Source: Thermoplasmatota archaeon (GTDB taxonomy: Archaea; Thermoplasmatota; Thermoplasmata; Thermoplasmatales; Thermoplasmataceae). From it: a stretch of 64,000 bases of DNA. The position numbers and the translations under genes were made by a program. This document shows positions 10,333-18,709 of the stretch, in pieces. The stretch is taken from contig JAMCUL010000008.1 of assembly GCA_023381355.1 (NCBI GenBank), forward strand, positions 45,841-109,840, written 5' to 3'. Numbering within the stretch: position 1 is the stretch's first letter; every line of letters starts with the position of its first letter. The notes beneath the pieces are model-generated. The model had not been told where the DNA came from, did no database searches, and worked only from the letters and a program-made list of their open reading frames with translations.

Positions 10333-10411
10333 AAATTCTTATTTTTCAAATCTCATTTTTTAAACATATGTCAATTGTAAAGATTTTAAAACCCATTATT
10401 GCTTACTGATT

Positions 10412-11503
10412 ATGACAATTAAAGGAGTGTTGATGGCAGGGGGAAAGGGAACAAGGCTAAGGCCCATTACGTATGCAATCCCAAAGCCATTGGTTCCAAT
10501 TGCAGGTCTTCCCTGCATTGAATATTCACTGAGGTCATTCCACGAGGCTTCCATAGACGATGTTATTATCACAACCGGATATAAGTTTGAGTCGTTAATA
10601 AATGGTCTCATTAAACAGGAAAGAAAGGGAGGTCAGAAGGTTCTTTTCTCTGTGGAGAGAGAGCCAGCAGGAACTGCTGGAAGCGTCAAGATCATAGAGA
10701 ATTTTCTAGAAGATACATTTGTCGTGGGAAGCGCGGACGTACTGGCAGATTTTAATATATTAAACGCTCTCCAAAATCACAAGGACAGTGGAAACATTGC
10801 AACAATTATATTGACGGAAGTTGAGGACCCAACTCAGTTCGGAATAGTTGAAACAGAGAATGGGAAGGTAACGAAATTTCTCGAGAAGCCGACAAGAGAC
10901 CAGATCTTCTCAAATAAGGTAAATTCGGGAATCTATATCCTGGAACCTGCAGTTTTGAGGCATATCCCTGAAGGGATTCAATATGATTTTGGGAGGGACC
11001 TGTTCCCGAAGCTCCTGAAGGAAGGCATAGTGATCAATACCTATGAAGGAAAGGGAACCTGGCTTGACACAGGGAGACCTAAAGAACTGATTCTGGCCAA
11101 CGATCTCATAGTTTCAAAATATGGAAGAGAGATCAGGAAGGATTCAATTAACGGAAAGATGATAATGAAGGAGGAACCCATAGGCGATAACTATAAAATA
11201 GAAGGCAACTGTTATCTCGGAGAAAACATCAAAGTTGGAAAAAACTCAAACGTCAGGAACTGTACAATCTATGAAAACGTGGTAATAAATGAGAATGTTA
11301 CGCTTGAAGATTCGATTATATTTGATGGGTGCTCAATAGGAAGCGAGAGTCATGTTTCAAAGTCAGTAATAATGAAGAACACGAACATTGGCAGCAAATG
11401 CATAGTGTCAAATAGTGCACTATCATCAAATCTCAATATACAGAATGGCTCAAGGATATATGATGTCAGCCTATCTTCAGAAACAACCAATAACTACGAT
11501 TGA
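10412..11503 (+). CDS. Sugar-phosphate nucleotidyltransferase (NDP-sugar pyrophosphorylase)
   Basis: The enzyme joins a nucleoside triphosphate to a sugar 1-phosphate and makes an activated sugar for glycan synthesis. The N-terminal half has the signature VLMAGGKGTRLRPIT (residues about 6-20), then PKPLVPIAG and a GSADVLADF metal-site region. From about residue 245 onward there are left-handed beta-helix hexapeptides (NCYLGENIKVGKNSNVRNC and following), as in RmlA-long or mannose-1-phosphate guanylyltransferase-like proteins. The exact nucleotide and sugar cannot be read from sequence. A TTTTAAAA element lies about 28 nt before the ATG, which fits leaderless transcription. Surface glycoproteins such as the importer receptor are plausible users of the product. 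Confidence 0.93.
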   Translation: MTIKGVLMAGGKGTRLRPITYAIPKPLVPIAGLPCIEYSLRSFHEASIDDVIITTGYKFESLINGLIKQERKGGQKVLFSVEREPAGTAGSVKIIENFLEDTFVVGSADVLADFNILNALQNHKDSGNIATIILTEVEDPTQFGIVETENGKVTKFLEKPTRDQIFSNKVNSGIYILEPAVLRHIPEGIQYDFGRDLFPKLLKEGIVINTYEGKGTWLDTGRPKELILANDLIVSKYGREIRKDSINGKMIMKEEPIGDNYKIEGNCYLGENIKVGKNSNVRNCTIYENVVINENVTLEDSIIFDGCSIGSESHVSKSVIMKNTNIGSKCIVSNSALSSNLNIQNGSRIYDVSLSSETTNNYD

Positions 11504-11617
11504 CCCCTTGCACGAAACCGCCCCAAAATTAACCTTTTTGACAAGCAAAGATGAGAACAACAAACAATTCAAATAAAGTTTCTAACTAATAAAAGATTTA
11601 TGGGTTTTCTAAAAAAC

Positions 11618-12505
11618 TCAGAGGAAACCGGCTTTCTGGAGGATAAGTAGATCTTCTGTTGTAAGCTGTTCTCCCTTCTTAAACTTCTCAAACAGGTCAT
11701 TCGCTTTATCCTGTAATTCCCCTTCCTTCTCCTTCTTCCTGGTTGCTCTGGTTTTAGCCCTGACTCCGCCCAGCATTTTTTCTATATCCCTGAGTTCGTT
11801 TTTTGCCTTTATGAACTCTTCATGTTCCTTTTCAGATTCTTTGTTGTATTTTATGAAAAGCTCGTGAAATTCATCTGCTTTCTTTCTTGTTTCATCCAGT
11901 TCCTGGAGGCCTTTATTTATCTCCTCACCAATGGAATTGATCTTGTTTGAGATTTCATCTATTTCCTTCTTTTGCTGATCGACCACCTTCTTCTTTTCAT
12001 TTACCCTGGCCGATATCTCCTTCACCTGCTCATTCTCCTTAATTTCACTTTCCATTTTTTCTCTGGATTTCCTTATCTCGTTAGTCAGCTTACGGATATC
12101 GAGTACAATTTTCTGTTCATCCTTCTTTTCCAGAGGTTGGGTCTGCTGGACTTTTTCAAGCCTCTGAAGTTCTCGCTCCTTCCTCTTCAGTTCAGCAGGA
12201 TCTATTCCGATGGACTTGAAATTTTCCTTATTTTTCCTAAGTTCCTTTCTCAAGTCGGAGAATTCCTTATAGTTGGCTTCCTTTTCATCCCTCATCTTCT
12301 GGATTTGCTCTATAAGTTGCCCCTTCTCATCTATCTTTTTCATAACAGCTTCTCGCATGCTCTTGGATTTCTGGTTCAGCTTATCTCTTTCTTCAGCATA
12401 ATAATGGCTCTCCTGAGAAAGGTCATCTCGCTTTTTTATATGATCCTCTACCAGATTTCGCAAAAGCTCTCTTTTTTGTTCAAGGTCAGGAAGAACGTCA
12501 CTCAT
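11618..12505 (-). CDS. Archaeal coiled-coil protein (COG1340-like)
   Basis: The 295-residue product is almost entirely charged heptad sequence rich in K, E, Q and R, from about residue 5 to 250. It ends with a compact segment GEQLTTEDLLILQKAGFL. This arrangement matches the uncharacterised archaeal coiled-coil family COG1340, whose function is not established. No membrane helix or signal is present, so it should be cytoplasmic. It is transcribed alone and convergently with the nucleotidyltransferase, with 114 AT-rich nt between the two 3' ends. Family assignment is from overall architecture and the C-terminal motif. Confidence 0.85.
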   Translation of the reverse strand: MSDVLPDLEQKRELLRNLVEDHIKKRDDLSQESHYYAEERDKLNQKSKSMREAVMKKIDEKGQLIEQIQKMRDEKEANYKEFSDLRKELRKNKENFKSIGIDPAELKRKERELQRLEKVQQTQPLEKKDEQKIVLDIRKLTNEIRKSREKMESEIKENEQVKEISARVNEKKKVVDQQKKEIDEISNKINSIGEEINKGLQELDETRKKADEFHELFIKYNKESEKEHEEFIKAKNELRDIEKMLGGVRAKTRATRKKEKEGELQDKANDLFEKFKKGEQLTTEDLLILQKAGFL

Positions 12506-12679
12506 AATGATCAGACATCGCAGTGATTACAACCCTTATTTTTCCTTATAATATATAACTTTCGTATTGTTTCACTTTCACAATCCCGTTATTCTTCCCG
12601 CAATCTAAATTCTTCATGAGCCCATTTTTCTGTTTTTGTCAGACAAATGATTGTCTTCAGAAATCATTTTCTATTGAAT

Positions 12680-13321
12680 TCAATTTGAAATCTTTTCAAT
12701 CTCTTCATTTATGGTCCTGACATAGTTCACCGGTTCAGTAGAGTTGTAAATACTTCTTCCGATTATAACATAATCTGCTCCATTCACCAACGCGGATACC
12801 GGAGAACCTCCCTGGGCCCCAATTCCAGGTGAAAATATTTTAAGGCCATCCTTATTTTTTGCAATCTCTCCAAGTAATTCATAATCATTGCCTGGAGCTA
12901 TTATTCCATATACAGAAACCTCTTTTAGATCATTCAGGATCCTATCATGAAGAGGATTCAGATATCTGCTGGCACCCTGATTACTCATTGAAACAACCCC
13001 TATCACCTTAACACTTTCTGATGCGTCCATAAGAGCCTTTATAGAATCCATTCCCTGAAAAGAATGCGCTATGACTGCAAATGGACCTCTTTCTCTTATT
13101 ATTTCCATAATCATTCGGTTTGTGTTGGGTATATCAGCAATCTTAAGGTCGCATATAACCCTCGCATATTGTGAAAGATCACTGATGACGTCTACACCGC
13201 AGGAGAGTATCGTAGGCCAGTTTATCTTTACCGCAAAAATTTCATTTTTTATTTTTTTTGTCAGGTTAAGGAGATTTTCTCTGTCAGTTAAATCCAGGGA
13301 TGCAACTACTTTTTTTTCCAT
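12680..13321 (-). CDS. pyrF: Orotidine 5'-phosphate decarboxylase
   Basis: The enzyme makes UMP from OMP, the last step of de novo pyrimidine synthesis. The 213-residue TIM-barrel protein starts with VVASLDLTDRENLL, carries the catalytic Asp-Lys-x-x-Asp element as DLKIADIPNTN near residue 60, and has the phosphate-binding end region SPGIGAQGGSPVSAL and YVIIGRSIYNS. Length is typical for archaeal PyrF. It appears monocistronic, with 174 nt of noncoding DNA between its end and the start of the coiled-coil gene. No other pyrimidine gene is in the window. Confidence 0.96.
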   Translation of the reverse strand: MEKKVVASLDLTDRENLLNLTKKIKNEIFAVKINWPTILSCGVDVISDLSQYARVICDLKIADIPNTNRMIMEIIRERGPFAVIAHSFQGMDSIKALMDASESVKVIGVVSMSNQGASRYLNPLHDRILNDLKEVSVYGIIAPGNDYELLGEIAKNKDGLKIFSPGIGAQGGSPVSALVNGADYVIIGRSIYNSTEPVNYVRTINEEIEKISN

Positions 13322-13751
13322 AAGGGTGAGATATCTGCTTAATAATTAATTTTGGCTCTTCATACTTTCAATTGGAAAATGAAGATACGTTTTTTTGACT
13401 GGGTTATATGCGACTTCTAGAACGCCCTTTTATCTGCGAAATCCTCAATGTGTAGAAAAAACCCTTGCATCCTTAACTCTTGTGAGTTTTCTATAGTAAT
13501 TACCCGCACAAAAATGTAATGATGAGATTCAAATGCTGGGCCTACAACTGAAACAAAATACATTATACTTCCTACTAAAAAATTAGCAATAAAAATTACA
13601 AAACCGTTCAAAGAATCCAGTATACAATTTCTCATGAAACCAAAAATTACCAGTTTTTTAAATTTGAATCTAACCGGGTTACAATATTATGATCTGTATG
13701 AATTCATATACAATAGATTTTTAAACATCCTAATACTTTGACTCATCAAGG
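13322..13751. other. AT-rich intergenic stretch, no confident gene
   Basis: The stretch between pyrF and the nrdJ promoter is AT-rich. A minus-strand frame of 72 codons (13417-13635) begins MRNCILDSLNGFVIFIANFL and has one hydrophobic segment, but it has no Shine-Dalgarno sequence, no recognisable family and unremarkable codon use. I do not call it a gene. A lone ATGATGA followed 22 nt later by CTGA (around 13515-13550) falls short of a C/D sRNA because the second box pair is missing. Confidence 0.5.
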
Positions 13752-13806
13752 AAAAGTTTTTCCATATCTTCGTGAAGTAAACTTTATAGATATGAAAAAA
13801 ACTTTT
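13752..13806. promoter_or_regulatory. Imperfect inverted repeat around the nrdJ TATA box
   Basis: AAAAGTTTTTCCATATCT (13752-13769) is matched by AGATATG followed by AAAAAACTTTT (13788-13806), with an 18-nt spacer. The TATA-like CTTTATAG (13782-13789) overlaps the right arm, and the RNR start codon is at 13831. The position suits a repressor or activator site controlling deoxyribonucleotide synthesis. No regulator is identified. Confidence 0.45.
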
Positions 13807-13830
13807 GTATAAGAAAGGAATATAACTGAG

Positions 13831-16188
13831 GTGAAAAGATTGATACAGAACAAAATTGCAAAAATAATAAAAAGAGACGGTTCTACTGCAGATTTTGATA
13901 AGACAAAGATTACAAGGGCAATATACAAGGCTATGTTAAGTGTAAAACTTGGAACAATGAAAGACGCAGAAGTTGTTTCTGATAAAGTAGTCGAAATACT
14001 TGAGAATGACGGGACAACTCCTACTGTTGAAAAAATACAGGATACCGTAGAATCTGTTCTAATGTCAACAAGTTTCGATGGAAAGAAATTTAATGATGTT
14101 GCGAAGGCATACATATTATACAGGGAGAAGAGGAGATTCATCAGGGAAGAGAAACAGAGACTTGGAGTTAATGATGATTTGAAACTTTCACTCAACGCAG
14201 TCAAGGTTCTTGAGGCAAGGTATCTTCTCAAGGATGAGGAGGGTAAAATCATAGAGACACCAAGCCAGATGTTCAGGAGGGTTGCAAATCATGTCGGGAT
14301 CATTGATGCACTTTATGATTATGCAAAATTCCAGAAGAAAGGAACAATTCCAAAGGATGGTAAGAAGCTTTCCAACATATCCAACACCCAGATAGAGGTC
14401 CTTGAAAGGGCATTCAATAAGCTCAAGGATGATGGGACTCTTACAGGAACCTTTGGCCAGTTCATGGACTTTATTTATACAAAGCCAACAACCGCCGAGG
14501 ATACAATTGAGAAGATGCACAGGATGATGACAAGACTGGAATACGTGCCAAATTCTCCCACATTGATGAATGCTGGAGCCAGACTTGGCCAACTTTCAGC
14601 ATGTTTCGTCCTCCCAGTTGGAGACAGCATAGAAGAAATCTTTGAGGCAGTCAAGCAGACAGCAGAGATCCATAAATCTGGAGGGGGTACTGGATTTTCA
14701 TTTTCAAGATTGAGAAACAAGGATGATATTGTTGGATCAACAAAGGGAGTTGCCTCAGGTCCAGTTTCATTCATGAAAATCTTCGACACAACCACTGAAG
14801 TGATAAAGCAGGGTGGAAAGAGGAGAGGAGCCAACATGGGAATACTCAGATATGACCATCCTGACATAATGGAATTCATAACAAGCAAGGATTCTGAGAA
14901 CACAATACTGAGAAATTTCAACATATCTGTTGGGATGGAAGATGATTTCTTTGATAAATTAGATAACGATGGCTATGTTGAACTCAAAAATCCAAACACC
15001 CACAAGGTTGTATCAAGGATAAAAGCAAGAACGATGTGGGACACAATAATTACACAGGCATGGAAGACAGCAGATCCAGGCTTGATCTTCCTTGATGAAA
15101 TCAACAGGGCAAACCCTGTTAAAAACATAAGCGAAATTGAAGCAACAAACCCATGTGGAGAGCAGCCACTCATGCCATACGAGTCCTGCAACCTCGGGTC
15201 AATAAACCTAAGCAAATTTGTGGTTGGAAACACCATAGATTGGAATTCGTTGAGGGATGTGATCAGGTTATCGGTGAGATTCCTGGATAATGTAGTGGAT
15301 GCAAACAAATTCCCAGTTATACAAATAGAGGAAATGACCAGGAAGACCAGGAAGATCGGTCTTGGTGTCATGGGTTTTGCAGATATGCTGATAATGCTTG
15401 GAATTCCATATGATACCGAGGATGCATTGAAACTTGCAGAGCAGGTGATGTCTTTTCTGGATGATGAATCTCACAAGGAATCTCAGAGACTTGCTGAAGA
15501 AAGGGGTGTTTTCCCTGGATGGTACGGTTCAGAATACGAGGCAAGAGGAATCCTTATGAGAAATTCAACAACCACAACAATTGCACCAACTGGAACCATA
15601 TCAATCATAGCTGGATGCTCATCATCAATAGAACCGTTGTTTGCAATAGCATTCATGCGACATGTACTCAATGGACAGGAGCTTATAGAAGTGAATCCAC
15701 TATTTGAGGAGATTACAAAGAAGAGGAACATATATTCAGAAAAACTCATGCAGGAAGTTGCAAAGACAGGAAATCTTGAAGATGTACAAATAGAAAGTGA
15801 CATCAAGCGGATTTTTGTAACTGCACACGAAATAGATCCGGAATGGCATGTCCTCATGCAGGCAACCTTCCAGAAATTCTGTGACAGTGGAGTCTCAAAA
15901 ACAATAAATCTTCCACATGATGCAACACCTGATGATATCAGCAAGGCGTACCGCCTGGCTAAGGATCTCCATTGCAAGGGAATTACCGTTTATAGGGATA
16001 GAAGCAAGTCGGAGCAGGTCTTATATTCCGGCACAGAAAAAAAGGAGAAGAAGGAAAAACCAACAGTCGCAATAGTTGAAAAGATAGCATCAGAAACAAA
16101 GGAAAGGAAGGAAAAAGTTTCAACGAAATTCCTGAAACTGGAGGCCACGTTTGATCCGGCATGTCCTGATGGAAAGTGCGATAAGTAA
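13831..16188 (+). CDS. nrdJ: Class II (adenosylcobalamin-dependent) ribonucleotide reductase
   Basis: The enzyme reduces ribonucleotides to deoxyribonucleotides for DNA synthesis and uses adenosylcobalamin as radical source. The 785-residue chain opens with an ATP-cone (KIIKRDGSTADFDKTKITRAI, about residues 9-95), a regulatory domain. The catalytic barrel carries GGGTGFSFSRLRNKDD, then NPCGEQPLMPYESCNLGS with the active-site Cys-x-Glu, and APTGTISIIAGCSSSIEP. The C-terminal tail ends CPDGKCDK, the cysteine pair that re-reduces the active site. No small radical subunit gene is adjacent, as expected for class II. The start is GTG, with GAGG overlapping it. The stop overlaps the next ATG by one base. 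Confidence 0.97.
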   Translation: MKRLIQNKIAKIIKRDGSTADFDKTKITRAIYKAMLSVKLGTMKDAEVVSDKVVEILENDGTTPTVEKIQDTVESVLMSTSFDGKKFNDVAKAYILYREKRRFIREEKQRLGVNDDLKLSLNAVKVLEARYLLKDEEGKIIETPSQMFRRVANHVGIIDALYDYAKFQKKGTIPKDGKKLSNISNTQIEVLERAFNKLKDDGTLTGTFGQFMDFIYTKPTTAEDTIEKMHRMMTRLEYVPNSPTLMNAGARLGQLSACFVLPVGDSIEEIFEAVKQTAEIHKSGGGTGFSFSRLRNKDDIVGSTKGVASGPVSFMKIFDTTTEVIKQGGKRRGANMGILRYDHPDIMEFITSKDSENTILRNFNISVGMEDDFFDKLDNDGYVELKNPNTHKVVSRIKARTMWDTIITQAWKTADPGLIFLDEINRANPVKNISEIEATNPCGEQPLMPYESCNLGSINLSKFVVGNTIDWNSLRDVIRLSVRFLDNVVDANKFPVIQIEEMTRKTRKIGLGVMGFADMLIMLGIPYDTEDALKLAEQVMSFLDDESHKESQRLAEERGVFPGWYGSEYEARGILMRNSTTTTIAPTGTISIIAGCSSSIEPLFAIAFMRHVLNGQELIEVNPLFEEITKKRNIYSEKLMQEVAKTGNLEDVQIESDIKRIFVTAHEIDPEWHVLMQATFQKFCDSGVSKTINLPHDATPDDISKAYRLAKDLHCKGITVYRDRSKSEQVLYSGTEKKEKKEKPTVAIVEKIASETKERKEKVSTKFLKLEATFDPACPDGKCDK

Positions 16189-16499
16189 TGGGAATAAACG
16201 AAATAAGGGAAGAAATAATATCGAGGAAACTCCTCTTTCTTTCCGATGAAGTTTTCAGGGAGAACACACCACTTCAATATCTACTCCTTGCATTGGCCAA
16301 GAATAATCCGTTCCTTTCAAATGTATCGGGTTTTGCAGACAGATTTGATGAAGCTAAATTTTCTGAGTTTATTAAACATAAAATAATAGATAAAATTCCA
16401 GGAAATGATGATGAAAAGATAACATATATAGAACAGAATTTTGAGAATATCAGAGGGTTGTGCCAGGAATATCTAAAAGGACTTATCAAGCCAACCTGA
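16188..16499 (+). CDS. Small acidic protein coupled to nrdJ, unknown function
   Basis: The ATG shares its A with the nrdJ stop codon (TAATG), so translation is coupled. The 103-residue product is helical and hydrophilic, with FREN, LLLALAKNNPFLSNVSGFADRF near the middle and a C-terminal EYLKGLIKPT. There is no membrane segment, cysteine motif or recognisable domain. Its tight coupling suggests a role alongside the reductase, for example in regulation or assembly, but this is inference only. A hairpin plus T-run follows the stop codon. Confidence 0.75.
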   Translation: MGINEIREEIISRKLLFLSDEVFRENTPLQYLLLALAKNNPFLSNVSGFADRFDEAKFSEFIKHKIIDKIPGNDDEKITYIEQNFENIRGLCQEYLKGLIKPT

Positions 16500-16515
16500 A
16501 TAGTATCATAGTATT

Positions 16516-16540
16516 GTGATCGTGTATCACGCTTTTTATA
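16516..16540 (+). terminator. Hairpin plus T-run after nrdJ operon
   Basis: GTGAT (16516-16520) pairs with ATCAC (16526-16530) across the loop CGTGT, followed by GCTTTTTATAT. The element lies 17 nt past the stop codon of the small coupled gene and resembles an intrinsic terminator; archaeal RNA polymerase mainly needs the T-run. Confidence 0.5.
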
Positions 16541-16671
16541 TAAATATCGTATGATTGAGAAATTCTGCATATAATATAAGTTTTAATATCTATTATATGT
16601 AAATCATAAATTTCAGGACTCGTTGTTGATGATCTTAGAAAGATATTTGATGGAATTATCAATTAACCATC

Positions 16672-16839
16672 ATGCCAGTCATTGATAGACAGATGAAAAT
16701 GAAGTTACAGGCAGAAATGGCTTATGTAAGTGAAAGGCTTGAACAGATAAAACAGAACAGGGATTCACAGGGAATAAACAGGGAAGAGGAAGAGGTATTG
16801 CAGAAGAGGAAGAAAGATATTATGAATCAATTATACTGA
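16672..16839 (+). CDS. Small charged helical protein (55 aa), unknown
   Basis: This short frame begins MPVIDRQMKMKLQAEMAY and ends KDIMNQLY. It is strongly charged with a heptad-like pattern (ERLEQIKQNRDSQGI), giving one predicted amphipathic helix or coiled coil. It lies on the plus strand between the RNR operon and the convergent gcvT. No clear Shine-Dalgarno sequence precedes it, so a leaderless start is possible. Amino-acid composition is protein-like, but the length gives limited support. Confidence 0.45.
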   Translation: MPVIDRQMKMKLQAEMAYVSERLEQIKQNRDSQGINREEEEVLQKRKKDIMNQLY

Positions 16840-16869
16840 GGGGAGAGGGGGGTATGTTTCCACTGGAAC

Positions 16870-17916
16870 TCATGGAACCATACGCGGTCTTGAAACTTTG
16901 AATGGATGTGTTGAGTTTCTGATTATTATATTCACTTTATTTCCAGGTTTGGAGAATTCTCTATCTATATATCCAAGCGCAATACCCCTCTTCAATGTTG
17001 GCGATATAGAACCGCTTGTTATTATTCCAGATTCTTTTCCATTGCCTTCCACTGTGTTTCCATGTCTTGGAATTACTTTTTCCTCATCAGATATGAAACC
17101 TCTAAAAACGTATTCTGGTTTTGTATTATTCATAAGATTTTCTTTTCCAATATATTCATGATCAGATGTTATTATGAATGAGATTGATGCTTCATAAGGA
17201 TTCCTGTCGGAATCGAAATCCTGGCCAGAGAGAAGCATCCCCTTCTCCATTCTCAATGTGTCTCTTGACCCAAGACCACATGGTCCATATCCCTTCTTTC
17301 TTAATGATTTTATTATCATATTCCATATTAGAATTATATCACTGTTACGAGCTATGATTTCACAGCCTTTTTCTCCAGTATATCCCGTTCCTGAAACTAT
17401 GATGGAATCCTTTTCGTAAAATTTAAAGAAATCCGGGAACTTAAAACCAACTTCATTCATTATTTCACTTGATTCTGGGCCCTGAACAGCTATGCATCCA
17501 AGCCTGTCAGAATAATCACTTATACTTGCATTTCCCACATTATTGTCAACTATGTGTTTCAGTATCCTATCCTTGGTTGCTGCATTTGGAACACATAAGA
17601 ACTTTTCTTTATTGAATCTATATATTATTGTATCATCAATCATGTTTCCTTCATTATTAAGAAACGCTGTATAGACACATTCTCCATCATTGATCTTTTC
17701 AACGTCTGTTGGGAGTATATGCTGTAATGTTTTCAAAGAACCGGTTCCCTCAATAAATATATCTCCCATGTGAGAAACATCAAAAACACCACAACCATTC
17801 CTTACATAATTATGCTCTGTAATTATTGATTCATAATATAACGGCATTTCCCATCCATGAAAATCAACCATGTTCCCATTCAACTTTAAATGTTCTTCAT
17901 AAAGTGGAGTTCTCAT
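16870..17916 (-). CDS. gcvT: Aminomethyltransferase (glycine cleavage T protein)
   Basis: T protein moves the methylene group from the aminomethyl-lipoyl H protein to a tetrahydropterin and releases ammonia. The 348-residue protein starts TPLYEEHLKLNGNMVDFHGW with the family element LPLYY-like, then CGVFDVSHMGDI, and later SGTGYTGEKGCEI, CGLGSRDTLRMEKGM and a C-terminal GIALGYIDR. Length is normal. Its ATG overlaps the pdxT stop by 4 nt (ATGA), so the two are co-translated. GcvH and GcvP are not in the window; glyA, which produces the one-carbon unit by another route, lies just upstream on the same strand. Confidence 0.95.
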   Translation of the reverse strand: MRTPLYEEHLKLNGNMVDFHGWEMPLYYESIITEHNYVRNGCGVFDVSHMGDIFIEGTGSLKTLQHILPTDVEKINDGECVYTAFLNNEGNMIDDTIIYRFNKEKFLCVPNAATKDRILKHIVDNNVGNASISDYSDRLGCIAVQGPESSEIMNEVGFKFPDFFKFYEKDSIIVSGTGYTGEKGCEIIARNSDIILIWNMIIKSLRKKGYGPCGLGSRDTLRMEKGMLLSGQDFDSDRNPYEASISFIITSDHEYIGKENLMNNTKPEYVFRGFISDEEKVIPRHGNTVEGNGKESGIITSGSISPTLKRGIALGYIDREFSKPGNKVNIIIRNSTHPFKVSRPRMVP

Positions 17917-18539
17917 GCCATCACCCCAACTGCAGATGCTCCACTGGAAATGGACCCCTCTCTCTCTATCATTTTAATGAAATATTCATGAATCCTTGTA
18001 TCATCTGTCAATTCCGGATGGAATGTAAGACCGAGAACGTTTTCCTCTCGCACAATTACTGGTTTGTCTCTAACTTTTCCCATGATTTCAGCACTTCCTG
18101 AATTCTCAATAACCGGGGCTCTTATAAAGACGGCCGTATATTTTCCAATTCCATTTATATCGATTTCCTGAATAAATGATTCAGCCTGCCTTCCATAACC
18201 ATTTCTCTCTATTTCTATATCAATAAGATCCATGCCTTTAACCCTTGGATCATTTGTATTTCTTGATGCTATTATTATCCCGGCACACGTTCCCATGAGA
18301 GGTACTTTCCCTTCCTTCACCATTCTCCTGATTTCATCATATATGCCATATTCCTGAATCAATTTGAAAATAGTTGTACTTTCGCCTCCAGGTATTATTA
18401 TTCCGGATACCCCATCCAGGTCATCTCTCTTTCTTATTCTGATCACATCAATGCCTCTGCCTCTCTTAATAGAAATCTTTTCAAGCATTTCTATATGTTC
18501 CTCAACATCTCCCTGAAAACCTACTATGCCTATTTTCAC
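17913..18539 (-). CDS. pdxT: Pyridoxal 5'-phosphate synthase glutaminase subunit
   Basis: PdxT hydrolyses glutamine and passes ammonia to PdxS for PLP synthesis. The class I amidotransferase triad is visible: Cys85 in GTCAGII, His174 and Glu176 in TFHPEL. The N-terminus IGIVGFQGDVEEH and the loop PGGESTTIFKL are diagnostic. Length is 208 residues, as usual. pdxS is not in this window. The gene overlaps gcvT by 4 nt and lies downstream of glyA, which needs PLP. The grouping therefore links cofactor supply with glycine/serine one-carbon enzymes. A TATA-like CTTATAATATT lies about 40 nt before the ATG. Confidence 0.96.
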   Translation of the reverse strand: MKIGIVGFQGDVEEHIEMLEKISIKRGRGIDVIRIRKRDDLDGVSGIIIPGGESTTIFKLIQEYGIYDEIRRMVKEGKVPLMGTCAGIIIASRNTNDPRVKGMDLIDIEIERNGYGRQAESFIQEIDINGIGKYTAVFIRAPVIENSGSAEIMGKVRDKPVIVREENVLGLTFHPELTDDTRIHEYFIKMIEREGSISSGASAVGVMA

Positions 18540-18709
18540 AACTAACCATCATTATTGAGTTAAAAACTGTTTGCAAATATTATAAGGATTACTGGTGACA
18601 AACACTCCTTGATTGTTTAATCTTCATCCTGTGTTTTCATGTTAATTGAATACTTTAATGAATAACCAGAACTATGCTGTATAAATATAATATTTGTTAT
18701 GGTTTATTT

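Noticed and set aside
13510..13560. ATGATGA followed by CTGA, possible C/D sRNA
   Set aside because: The spacing is 22 nt and no second box pair or adjacent closing stem is present.
13417..13635. 72-codon minus-strand frame upstream of nrdJ
   Set aside because: No ribosome site, no recognised family and composition like the AT-rich spacer; one hydrophobic stretch is not enough.
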